From Bryobacteraceae bacterium CoA2 C42 (GTDB taxonomy: Bacteria; Acidobacteriota; Terriglobia; Bryobacterales; Bryobacteraceae): DNA of 62,461 nt. This document shows, piece after piece, positions 8,363 through 17,498 of the stretch (positions within the stretch are counted from its first letter, which is position 1; every line of letters starts with the position of its first letter). The stretch spans positions 1 to 62,461 of the forward strand of contig JAINDL010000058.1 in NCBI GenBank assembly GCA_019931245.1, written 5' to 3'. Made by a program: the position numbers and the translations under genes. The notes under the pieces are model-generated. The model ran no database searches. It was not told where the DNA came from and was given only the letters and a program-made list of their open reading frames with translations.

Positions 8363-10288
8363 CTACCGGTCGCCGTTGCCCAGCACCGACTGCGTAAACA
8401 GGTTGCCCGAGTCGCCCCAGAGCAAACTGTCCCCCCACAACACACTGTCCCCCCACAGTAGGCTGTAGCCGGCATTTGTCGTGTCACCCCAAACCACACT
8501 GTCCCCCCACAGCACACTGTCCCCCCACAACACGGAACCACCCCACACCAACGGGTTGGTCCAGAGCGTCGTGGAGGCAAACGCCGATCCAGCCGAATGC
8601 ACTAACTTCACGCACCCGGTCGTTCGGCCGGGATCGCACGACCGGATGATCCCCGGCGAAAAAGCTCTCCTGCCCGCGGGAATTACGTCCGTATTATTCA
8701 ACGCGGCGACAATATCCAGATACCCGGCCCCTACCGTGAACATGTCGTACTGAATGTCCACCGTTTTGCCCGTCGAGGCGTCCAGATAGGAGCTCTTATT
8801 CGTCGAAAAGATCTTCGCCGCCGTTTTCATCAGCCGCGCCTTTATCACATCCGGCGTGATGGTCGGCCCAAATTTCTGCACCATTAACGCCGCAGCCCCC
8901 GCAACAATCGGCGCCGACATACTCGTCCCGCTCAGCTCCAGATAGAGCTTCTGGCCAACCGACACCGCCGTGTTGAACTGCGTGATACACAGCGTGTTCG
9001 TCCCACACTCCCCCGCGGCCGAAACCCCGTACGATGCCGGCTGCGGAATGTTGGTCGGAAACGCGGTCGCCAGCCGCGCCGCCACCGATTGCAGCGACAG
9101 CGTCCGATTACCCGGAGCCATGATGTCCGGCTTGACGATGCGGTCAATCGGAGTCGGGCCCTTCGAACTGAACGACGCCACCAGGTCGTCGGTCCGCGTC
9201 GCGGTGAACATATCCCGCATCACCCCCACCGTGATCACATACGGATCATTCCCGGGCGAACCAATCGTGCCGTAGCCCTTGATCGGGTAGACCTTCCCAT
9301 TCTTGTCCTTCACCGACTCCACGCGCCCGTTGTTACCCGCCGCCACCACCACCACAATCCCCGCGTTCCACGCCCGCTCCACCGCCTGACACAGCGGGTC
9401 CAGCTTGTAAGACTCTTTCACCAACCGCCCCAGCGAGAGGTTGATCACCCGGATGTTATAGGTGTTCTTCAGCGCAATGGCCCGGTCAATCGCCGCAATC
9501 ACGTTCGTGTCCGTACCCTTTCCATCCTTGTCCAGCACCCGCAGGTTGATCAGATTCGCCCCCGGCGCTACCCCGAACAGTTGAAACTTCTGAAACATCA
9601 TCCTCGCGTTAGTCGATGTCGGAAGGGGAACCGTCATCGGCCAACTCACCAGCACGCATCGCCCATCGCCCGCCGCCATTCCCGCCACGTGGCTGCCGTG
9701 ACCGTACAAGTCCGCCGTCGTTTTCTCGCTCGTTACGAAGTTCTGCGCGTACACAATGCGGCTCGGACCCAAAGAGCCGAACGACGCACACGTCCGCAGG
9801 TCGTTATGGGGATTGATACCTGAATCTATGATCGCCACCCCAATGCCCGCGCCCGACGCGGGTGGATTGGCCGGCGAGAGCGTGGCCTGCGCCACGTCAG
9901 CCCCCACGGCCCGCCAGGCAAACTGGCTCGCACTCACTTCCCGGTCCGGCGAAACATACTTCACCCGGCTGTCCGCCGCCAACGCCGCTACCGCCGCCCC
10001 GTTCACTCGCGCCGAAATCCCCCCAATCAACCCCAACTCCCGCACCGGCCGCCGCGAAGATACCCCCGCCGGCAGTGAAAAAGAAAACGGCTGCCGCGCA
10101 CTCCCCCGCCGCCCCTCCGGCTCGTTGTATTGAATGATGACGTCTACCTCCTCCTCACCGCCAATCCCCGCCAAGTCCGGAGCAATCTTGCTCTCCTGCC
10201 CCACCAATAGCACCGCCGGACCTGCCAGCAACACCAGACGGCCCATAACCCCCACCGTCCTGCATATGCACCCGAATACTCCTTTCAT
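8363..10288 (-). CDS. Secreted subtilisin-like serine protease (S8) with WGDS repeats
   Basis: 641 residues with a hydrophobic signal peptide (about residues 13-30), an inhibitor-I9-like propeptide region (45-120) and an S8 catalytic domain. The triad is visible: Asp155 in AIIDSGINPHND, His197 in YGHGSHVAG and Ser near 460 in LSGTSMSAPIVAGAAALM. After about residue 560 the protein runs into hexapeptide repeats of the type WGDSVL, ending near residue 630. Comparable WG(D/T)S tails occur in other acidobacterial subtilases. It is the only intact gene in the decayed block 7.4-15.6 kb, and its orientation is consistent with the local skew switch. Substrate unknown. Confidence 0.92.
   Translation of the reverse strand: MKGVFGCICRTVGVMGRLVLLAGPAVLLVGQESKIAPDLAGIGGEEEVDVIIQYNEPEGRRGSARQPFSFSLPAGVSSRRPVRELGLIGGISARVNGAAVAALAADSRVKYVSPDREVSASQFAWRAVGADVAQATLSPANPPASGAGIGVAIIDSGINPHNDLRTCASFGSLGPSRIVYAQNFVTSEKTTADLYGHGSHVAGMAAGDGRCVLVSWPMTVPLPTSTNARMMFQKFQLFGVAPGANLINLRVLDKDGKGTDTNVIAAIDRAIALKNTYNIRVINLSLGRLVKESYKLDPLCQAVERAWNAGIVVVVAAGNNGRVESVKDKNGKVYPIKGYGTIGSPGNDPYVITVGVMRDMFTATRTDDLVASFSSKGPTPIDRIVKPDIMAPGNRTLSLQSVAARLATAFPTNIPQPASYGVSAAGECGTNTLCITQFNTAVSVGQKLYLELSGTSMSAPIVAGAAALMVQKFGPTITPDVIKARLMKTAAKIFSTNKSSYLDASTGKTVDIQYDMFTVGAGYLDIVAALNNTDVIPAGRRAFSPGIIRSCDPGRTTGCVKLVHSAGSAFASTTLWTNPLVWGGSVLWGDSVLWGDSVVWGDTTNAGYSLLWGDSVLWGDSLLWGDSGNLFTQSVLGNGDR
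8409..8550 (-). repeat. 18-bp coding repeats encoding the WGDS tail of the S8 protease
   Basis: On the plus strand the unit ACTGTCCCCCCACA(A/G)CAC recurs in two blocks (around 8423-8460 and 8497-8535), separated by a diverged stretch coding TTNAGY. The 18-bp period equals six residues (SVLWGD). Near-identical copies suggest slippage or recombination expands and contracts the tail. Confidence 0.75.
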
Positions 10289-10892
10289 CAGACAGCCTAC
10301 TCCTTATGATTCTCCGATAACTTCGGCAAACGGATCGGAGCCAGGACTCCAATGCCATGCCTGTAGGCAGTTTGAACCAAACACTGGCATTCAGCACCCC
10401 CTCCAATGGTTCATTTTTTTCTGCAACTTTCGTAATTTCCTGCCGCTCTTCGGGGAGTAAGAAAAAACTGCTTACCCTTCTCTCCCTTTCCACTTACTCG
10501 CCGCCAGCGGCCCCGCGCATCTCCCCATCCCCCGTCGCCTGCCACCGGACCACCCGTGCTCTGGCCTCGAAACTTTCCGCATCCGCCATCCCTTTGCACG
10601 GAGCGGTCTCCTCCTCGCCGGCTTCCGCATCCGCCACGCCCAAAATCGCTCCGCCCCGTCTCGTCGATCTCGGCGGGTACAGCCTCCTGCTCCTCGCCGA
10701 ACGCAGCCCACCCTCCTTTGGATTCCCGGCGGCTACCGCTCCGGCCTGGCCCCCTATCACCTCCGCCCGCCGCTACCCCACCCTCGACGCCCCCGCCCCC
10801 CGGTTCGGCCGCCGCCTCCCTCTTCAGCGAATGTCCAGCCCCCGCCGGCACCGTCGATACCATCCACGCCATCCTCACCACCACCCCCTCCT
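10289..10892. other. 600-bp gap upstream of the S8 protease, no gene recognised
   Basis: The part next to 10289 presumably holds the promoter of the minus-strand protease gene and includes AT-richer sequence at 10400-10480. The remainder (10490-10890) is C-rich on the plus strand and open in several frames, but none gives recognisable protein text. It may be an eroded coding remnant of the same island. Confidence 0.4.
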
Positions 10893-13800
10893 CTAAGGGT
10901 TGTCCACCAACCGCACCGCCAGCCGGTACAATCCCTTCTGCGGCAACCGCGTATCAAATGTACCCAGAAATCTAATGTGCGAATGACATTGTTTACAATC
11001 ACCTGCGCCAACGTAATCCGTCCATCCGGATCCCAGGCGTACCCGGTAACGTCAATCACCACGGAAACCCGCTGCGCATTCGTCGGGCTGCTCACCACCC
11101 CGGTCGGCGGCTGATTCACCGGATTCTTCACCACAAACGATAACGGCTTCTCCGGCAACAACGTCATCCGCCCCCTCCTCCGTAATCCGGATCTGCATCC
11201 GGTACAAACCATTCCCAAGCGCCGGCGCCGCCGCCGCCGTGTTCAACTGCGCCTGCCAGCCCAAATCCGGACAGTTCGGCGACCCCGTCGCCTTCGCCCG
11301 AGCCGCGCACAAAGCCGCCCGGTTCTGGCCCAGCAGCGCACTCCCATACGCCACCCCGGCAATCGCCACCGTCGCCGACGTAATCCGCCGCGTCAGGCTA
11401 TACGCATCCCCCCGCACCATCACCACCCGCGGCAGCGGCCCCGCCTCCTGCGCTACCGTAAACCGCAGCGGCTCGGCGGGAAACACCGTCCCCCCTTCGC
11501 GTTCACCGCCCGCAACGGCAACTCGTGCGGCCCCGGCGCCAGGTTCGCCACGCCCGGATCAATTACCCGCGAAAAACCGAAGAACGGACAGCCCGGCACC
11601 CGCTCCACCGCGCACACGTCCGCCCGCGCCGGATTGATCGTCGCGTTCCCCTGAAACACCCCGTCCAACAGCACCCCCACACTCGACATCGCCACCTCTT
11701 CGTCCCATGCCGCCCCCCGCACCGTCACCAACCCCGATGTCGTCCCGTTCGCCGCCGGCGTCTGCAGGCCGCACCTTCGGCTCCGGGGCGTGCCCCAAAT
11801 GCGGCGTCAGCGTCACCGTCGGCGCGTTCCGGAGGTTCACTCGCGCATAGGACACCGCGGGCAGAAAGATCGTATCCCTATCCCCCCGCGAAATCCCCAC
11901 CGCCGGCGCCGTCAAGTTACACCCTCCAAACGGCGGCGCGTTTAACACATTCTGATTGCCCTCCCTGTACGGAAACGCACCTCCCCGTTCGCCCGCAGCA
12001 TCACCGCGAAATTCACCGGAACAAATACACCCTGGTTCGGTTGACTCCCTCCGTTCGTCCGCAGCCAACCCGCGATCGGAAAAATGGCCGTCGCATTATG
12101 AAAACTGTATTCGTCATAACAAGCCGGAGCCATCCCCGCGTCAAATCGCAGATACTCCTCCGGAAACACCCGCACCTCCCGGTAAACCTTGTCGTAAAAC
12201 GGAAACGGAAACGGCAGCCGCAAAAGCACCGGCCCCGTCCCCGGCGACGCTCGAAAATTCAGGCTCCGCTCGTTCGGAAACGTGTAGGGCGTTGTCGTCG
12301 TTGTCGACGATGCATAGCCCCCGCCACCTGCACCGTCCGCTCCACCTGCCGGAACCCCGCCCCCGAATCGGCGTCGCTGTAGTAAACCGTCACTGCGTCA
12401 CCCCGCGCCACCGACAGCGCCCCCGACCGCCGCGCCGCACCCACCATCGTAATCCCAATCCCTCCCACGTACGTGTTCCCATCTCGCGTCAACACCACCT
12501 CCTCCCAGTCGCCCGACGTCGTCGTTAACTTCACCTTCACACTCCCCCCGTCAGATCCCGGTCCGCCAGCACAATCGGCAGCACCTGCCCCGCCACTACC
12601 GGGGGCCGCCGAAAGTCCGCCACCCCCGCCTTCGACGCCACCTCAAACGACGCCTTTATCTGAATCGAATCGTTCGACGGCGAATACGCTAGAGCCCCCA
12701 GCCCCCGTTTGGCAAGTTCATCCCACAGCTGCGCGTGGCTCTGCCCCCGGAAATCAATCCGCTCCGCCAGCAGAACCGCGTCCCGCAAATCCACCATCGA
12801 AGGCGATGGCGGCGCCAACTTCATTCCGTCCAGCACAATCTGCCGCCGCCGCCGCCCCTCCCGGTCCCCAAACTGCCGGATCAGGTTCGCCCGCACCTCC
12901 CCAAACGCCATCACCCAAATCCCGCCGTCATTATCAATCGACGGCGCCGAAATCGCCCGCCCGAAGTCGGCGTACGTCAGCGGATTGATCTCCAGTTTCT
13001 TCGTATACGGCCGCGAACGAATCCACCGCCCAAACGCCCGGAACGAATAGTTCCCCACCGTGTACACCCCGTCCGCCGGCGCACCCTCCGGCAGCAGAGA
13101 CTCCAGCGCCCCAAAGTCCGAAAACGACTCGTTGATGGCGCCCCCCTGAAACCCGCTCAGCATCGAAATCAACCATCGCGTCGCCCCGTGCGTGTACTCG
13201 TGCCGGATCACGTCCGCCGCATACGCCCCGTTCGCCAAGCCGCCCCGCACCGAATAGAAGGCGTCATTCAAATCCGGAAAACCCGATGTCGAGGCAGATC
13301 CAAAATGCGCGTATGCAAACATCGGATCCCCGTCCACACCCCCAAATCCAAGATTCGACGCCTGAAAGTTCCCCGCCGCCTCATCCAATCCGTTGCTGTA
13401 AAACAGGTCACGCGACCGGTTCACCCAGTAAAAGAGGTTGGTCACCGCCGCCTCCGGAAACAGCCGCGGATTCGGCGCCCCCGCCCCTAGCGTCAACGGA
13501 AACGAAAACTCCCGCTCACCGCCGCCACCGGCTCCACAAACCAAGTCCCTCCCGGATTCACTCCCACCACCGCATTGTTCCCCCGCGTCATCCCCCCGCG
13601 CACCCATCCCGTCCGCGACGCCGCCGGATCACCCCCAAGGGAAACCATCGTCCGGCCCACGAGCGGCGGCTCTGCCTGGCTCCGCACCCCCACCGCCGCC
13701 GCCGGCTGGGGGCTCACCCCTGGAAACACCTGCCCCTGTACCGCCTGAGACTGCGGTGCCTGAAAAAACGAAAGCGGCTTCTTCGCCAGCGGCCGGAGCG

Positions 13801-14361
13801 ACTTCACCTCCACCACTTCGAACTCAAACGCCGGTAGCAGTTGATTCCGGAATGGCCCCCCCCCGCGCCGTCACCTCCCCCGTCGCCCCGGTCGTTGAAA
13901 ACCGCAGATGGCCCTGTTGGGTCAGTCCCGCCCGCGCCACGGTCGCCTCCGCCACCGACGCCGCCTGCGCCGCCGGAATCACCTGCCCGAAATCCGGCGT
14001 GGCCCCCGTGGGCGCCGGGTACAGGTTGCCTCCCGCGCTGATCACTTGGCCATTGGCGTCAATGTTCACCACCCACTCCGACTGGTACACCTCCAACCCC
14101 TGAAACCGCTGCCGGTAAGCTAGGTGAGTTACTCCGTTAGACCCCGTCCGGTACTCCCGCGCCAGATACAGATTCGGGCCGGTGGACAGCCCGGCCGCCT
14201 GCATCTGGGCCGCCGTAAACGCCTCGGCAATCGCCAGCGGAGCCTGACCGCTCCCGCGCCAGATACAGATTCTGGCCGATGGACAGCCCGGCCGCCTGCA
14301 TCTGGGCCGCCGTAAACGCCTCGGCAATCGCCAGCGGAGGCTGACCGCTCGGCCCTGTCAA
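10893..14361 (-). pseudogene. Secreted M36 (fungalysin-like) metallopeptidase, multiply frameshifted
   Basis: Reading down the minus strand, a fungalysin/thermolysin propeptide (FTP) region comes first (NLYLAREYRTGSNGVTHLAY, EVYQSEWVVNIDANGQ; 14.3-13.83 kb). A linker is next, then the M36 catalytic domain at 13.6-12.54 kb with the zinc motif HEYTH at 13188-13202 and the downstream NESFSDF Glu ligand. Then come Ig/PKD-like C-terminal pieces in changing frames, ending at a TAG at 10893 after GLYRLAVRLVDNP. Frames change near 13.82, 13.55, 12.54, 12.25, 12.0, 11.75, 11.47, 11.2 and 10.97 kb, some at C or G runs. The 5' end lacks a signal peptide. The catalytic residues survive, but no single frame can make the protein. 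Confidence 0.88.
14154..14347 (-). repeat. 97-bp tandem duplication inside the M36 pseudogene
   Basis: Copies 14154-14250 and 14251-14347 are almost identical. Each encodes the same propeptide segment, LAIAEAFTAAQMQAAGL followed by NLYLARE. Because 97 is not a multiple of three, the duplication throws the downstream frame out by one base. It is probably an inactivating event, and an early one would have allowed the later frameshifts. Confidence 0.85.
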
Positions 14362-15075
14362 CGGCTTACCGGCTTGGCAGGTAGCGCGGCAAAGGAGCAG
14401 CCAGACCCGTCTGTATCGCGAATACCAAGCAAAGAAGTCGCAGGCCCCTTTCTAGCACTCCGGCTTACGATCGGCGCACCGCGACAGTAACCCACGCCAA
14501 CGCCTCTTCCTGGGGGACAATACTCCTCCACGCATTCGCTCGGCCCGCCCCCCGCCAGGATCCGGACGCACGACGTCGTGCCCCTGGTGCTTGCACCTCA
14601 CCCTATCCGTCTCAGCCGAGGCAAAGGGTCGTCGCGCCGTACTGCCTGTCGTAAGACAGCGGGATCAGCGTTGCCCATTACCAGGAACGGAAACACCGAA
14701 TCGCCCCGCCACAAGCGCACCCCAACAGGCCAACGAGCGCAGCGATCAGGAAACAGCATTACCATGACGCGGTATGCGATTCGGTAGGATCGGGAAAGGC
14801 GTCGGGGAAAACTCATCGGCACTATGCCCTCTGGCTTACAATAATCCCAAATCCGGCAGTTGGAGGCCTTGGGCCGCGCATTTGTTATTGATGTGATTGA
14901 TGCTAAACGGGATGAGCGCAATCAAACCCGCTGCCGCCATTCACCAAAAGGGTGAAGCCTCTTCCTCCCCGGACCCCTTCCCGCCGCCCCACCGCGTCGA
15001 CACCTTGCCGCCACCCGCCATGGTCTCCTCGCTGACTTCATCGACTTTCTCAAAACCAGTAACACTTGGACCGAC
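14362..15075. other. 700-bp gap between two pseudogenes, no gene recognised
   Basis: No convincing coding text on either strand. The strand composition changes here from C-rich to G-rich on the plus strand (near 15.05 kb). A short plus-strand reading HGLLADFIDFLKTSNTW at about 15017-15070 runs directly into the alcohol dehydrogenase remnant and is likely foreign sequence joined at the break. Confidence 0.5.
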
Positions 15076-15625
15076 TTTGAGTGGTTGACGCTGCCGGAGG
15101 AGAACCTGGTGAAGGTGCCGGATCATGTCAGCGATGAGGAGGCGGTGTTCGGTGAGCCGGTGGCCGCAGCCTGTAAGGTACAGGAGCAGTTGGGGCGACT
15201 GCGGGCGAGCGGGTGGCGGCGCTGGGGGATGGCGAACTGGGGCGGCTGATTGCTCAGTGGCTACCGGTGGGCGGGGCCGAGGTCTTGCTGTTTGGACGGC
15301 ATGCCGGCAAGATCGCGATTGCGGAGCGGGCAGGGGTGAGAATCGGAGGTGAGGGCGAGTTCGACGTGACGGTCAACGCCACGGGATCGCCCGCCGGGGT
15401 GGCAATGGCGGTGGGGATGACGCGGGCGCGGAGGCGGGCTGTGATGAAGTCCACAGTGGCAAGGCCGGTTTGTCTGGACATGGCACCGGTCATCGTCAGG
15501 AAGATCAGTTGGATCGGGTCGAGGTGCGGGCGATGATCGCCGGCCGGTTTCCCCTGCGCGAGGCCGCCCGCGCCTTCCAACGGGCGGAGGAGAAGGGCTG
15601 CCTGAAGGTTCTCCTCCATCCGTAA
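15076..15625 (+). pseudogene. C-terminal half of a zinc-type alcohol dehydrogenase (MDR), broken
   Basis: Readable pieces are EWLTLPEENLVKVPDHVSDE and EPVAAACKVQEQLGRL, then in another frame GDGELGRLIAQWL with the remnant of the nucleotide-binding fold, LFGRHAGKIAIAERAGV and FDVTVNATGSPAGVAMAV. The end is again in a different frame, MIAGRFPLREAARAFQRAEE then KGCLKVLLHP, with TAA at 15623-15625. The N-terminal catalytic zinc domain is absent and at least two frameshifts are present. The order follows threonine or alcohol dehydrogenase-like MDR proteins. The break at about 15.07 kb coincides with the change in strand composition. Confidence 0.8.
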
Positions 15626-15631
15626 CGCCGG

Positions 15632-17470
15632 TCACAGCCCGGCGCGGAAGGCGGCGATGGCCTCGGAAATACGGAGAGCGCGATCGTAGATCCGTAGCTT
15701 GAGCACGGCGCGGTTGTCGATCGTCAGGTTGGCCGCTCCCTGTGCCGAACGGAGATGAGGGCTGAAGCGTCCCCAGCCAAACTGGCGGGCCTCGCCGCCG
15801 TCGTTGAGCATGCCCCCGGTCAGGAAGGTGATCACCTTGGGCCCGCCATCCACCACAACGGCGACATGTTGCGCCTGGCCGGGCTTCACGGTTCCCGGGT
15901 CGGAGGCCCAGCGGCTTTCGGTGCGCCCGTCGTTCAGGATGAGTTCAAAGGCCGCGCCGGCGCTGGTCACCAGAGCAAAGCCCTTGCCGTCGGGGGTGCG
16001 GTTGTCGAGCAGAACCTGGCCGGGCGCGGCCGAGGGGAGGCGAACCCAGAGATCGAGCGAGAAGCCGGCGCGGAGATCTTCTTTGCCATGGTCGGCGCGC
16101 TTCGAACGGTTGTAGAAGAGCGGCAGGGGCGGGGCCGGGACCGAGGCGGGGATGGCGCCGGAGAGGTTCAGGCGGAGGCCGGCGGTGGCAACGGCGCCGT
16201 TGCCTTCGAGTTGATTCCAGAGTCCGGCGAGCAGGGTGGGATCGATGGGATGAACGCGGGCAACGTCCTTCTGCGTTTCGGTCAGGAAGTATTGGCCGCC
16301 GTCTTCGACCAGGTCGGGGTAGGACATCCGGACAATGGGATCGTCGTCATAGAGGACGATCTCCGGCTGGGACCAGCGGATGATCTTGCCCGTGGGCCCA
16401 TCGGCCTCCACCCCGCCGGCGAGCCAGACCGGGTTGCGGTCTTCGTAGGCCATCGAGCGGCGGTTGGGGTGTTCCCGGATGAAGCGTCCGCCGTGGTTGT
16501 GGAACCAGTAGAGGAACTTGCCGTTTTCACAGCGCCAGGCGAAGTTGGCGGCGCGGGGATGCTTCATCAGACGGCCGTCGGCATAGCGCATGTACTGCGA
16601 AGGCTCCCAGGTGCGGCCGCCATCGCGGCTGTAGGTATAGGCGGAGTAGCCGTCGATGGTGCGGAAGACGCAGAAGATGGAACCGTCGCTGAGGATGGAG
16701 AAGGACTGCTCTTCGGCCACGGGACCACCGCCGGCAGGGGTGCGGATGCCGATTTCGCCGTCGGGGAGGGTCTCCCATTGGATCTTCGCCGGGTCCGGTT
16801 CCGAGAGGATGTTGGGGCTGCGGAGCAGGACGCCTTCGCTCGAAGTGAAGAAGCCTTCCCCGAAGCCGCCGACTTTGTGGAGGGGGACGTACCCGGCGTT
16901 TTTGTAAGCGAACGCCTTGCCGACGGTCCAGAAGAATTTGAGCTTGCCCTGATAGGGATTCTTGCGGTCGATTTCGAAGTCGCGCTGGGGAATCTCGTAG
17001 CGATTGGCGGACCAGGTGCGGCCGTGGTCGTCGGAGTATTTGAAGACGAAGTGGCCGAGAGAGTCGACGCGGCGGTTGAAGCCGTCTTTGTAGGTGGGTT
17101 TGTCGGCGATCACCTGGCGGACGTTGTCGGTGTTGTGGTTATAGAAGACGTAGATGCGTCCGGAGTTGGCTTTGAGCACGACGGCGTAGGAGGCTTCCGG
17201 GCCGTTGTTGGGTTCGACATCGACGGCTTTCTCCCAAGTCTTGCCGCGGTCCGTGCTGCGGAGGCTGACGACGTGCTGGCCGCCGGCGCCTTCCTGTCCG
17301 GGGCCGGTGGTGATGACGCAGAGCCAGGCGCCATCGTTGGTCTTGACGATATAGGGCTGGTCGGCGTAGAACTCATCGGGGATGACGGCGCCGGTGACGA
17401 TGTGGCGTGGGTCGGCGACCTGAGCGGGCAGGACGGCGGCGAGGGCGGCGAGGAGGAGAAGAGTTCGCAT
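15632..17470 (-). CDS. Secreted BNR/sialidase-like protein with C-terminal LamG-like domain
   Basis: 612 residues from ATG 17470, preceded by AAGGA eight bases upstream; this start places a clean signal peptide (RTLLLLAALAAVLPAQ) first. Three Asp-box motifs of the sialidase six-bladed propeller are visible: STDRGKTW, SDDHGRTW and SRDGGRTW. From about residue 430 a concanavalin/LamG-like domain follows (GFSLDLWVRLPSA, GQVLLDNRTPDGKGFAL). Exported exo-glycosidase or glycan-binding role is inferred. It lies 28 bases downstream of the sulfatase, same strand, so a joint role in degrading sulfated glycans is plausible. Confidence 0.85.
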   Translation of the reverse strand: MRTLLLLAALAAVLPAQVADPRHIVTGAVIPDEFYADQPYIVKTNDGAWLCVITTGPGQEGAGGQHVVSLRSTDRGKTWEKAVDVEPNNGPEASYAVVLKANSGRIYVFYNHNTDNVRQVIADKPTYKDGFNRRVDSLGHFVFKYSDDHGRTWSANRYEIPQRDFEIDRKNPYQGKLKFFWTVGKAFAYKNAGYVPLHKVGGFGEGFFTSSEGVLLRSPNILSEPDPAKIQWETLPDGEIGIRTPAGGGPVAEEQSFSILSDGSIFCVFRTIDGYSAYTYSRDGGRTWEPSQYMRYADGRLMKHPRAANFAWRCENGKFLYWFHNHGGRFIREHPNRRSMAYEDRNPVWLAGGVEADGPTGKIIRWSQPEIVLYDDDPIVRMSYPDLVEDGGQYFLTETQKDVARVHPIDPTLLAGLWNQLEGNGAVATAGLRLNLSGAIPASVPAPPLPLFYNRSKRADHGKEDLRAGFSLDLWVRLPSAAPGQVLLDNRTPDGKGFALVTSAGAAFELILNDGRTESRWASDPGTVKPGQAQHVAVVVDGGPKVITFLTGGMLNDGGEARQFGWGRFSPHLRSAQGAANLTIDNRAVLKLRIYDRALRISEAIAAFRAGL

Positions 17471-17498
17471 GGGGATGATCCTTGGTGGTAAACGGGGG

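Noticed and set aside
10494-10890. Open frames on both strands in the gap above the S8 protease
   Set aside because: Arg/Gly/Pro-rich text without motif, start signal or family resemblance. Reported only as a gap.
15017-15070. Reading HGLLADFIDFLKTSNTW, reminiscent of the start of a small DUF5989-like membrane protein
   Set aside because: Only about 17 residues match loosely, with no following hydrophobic segment. It is too weak to annotate.
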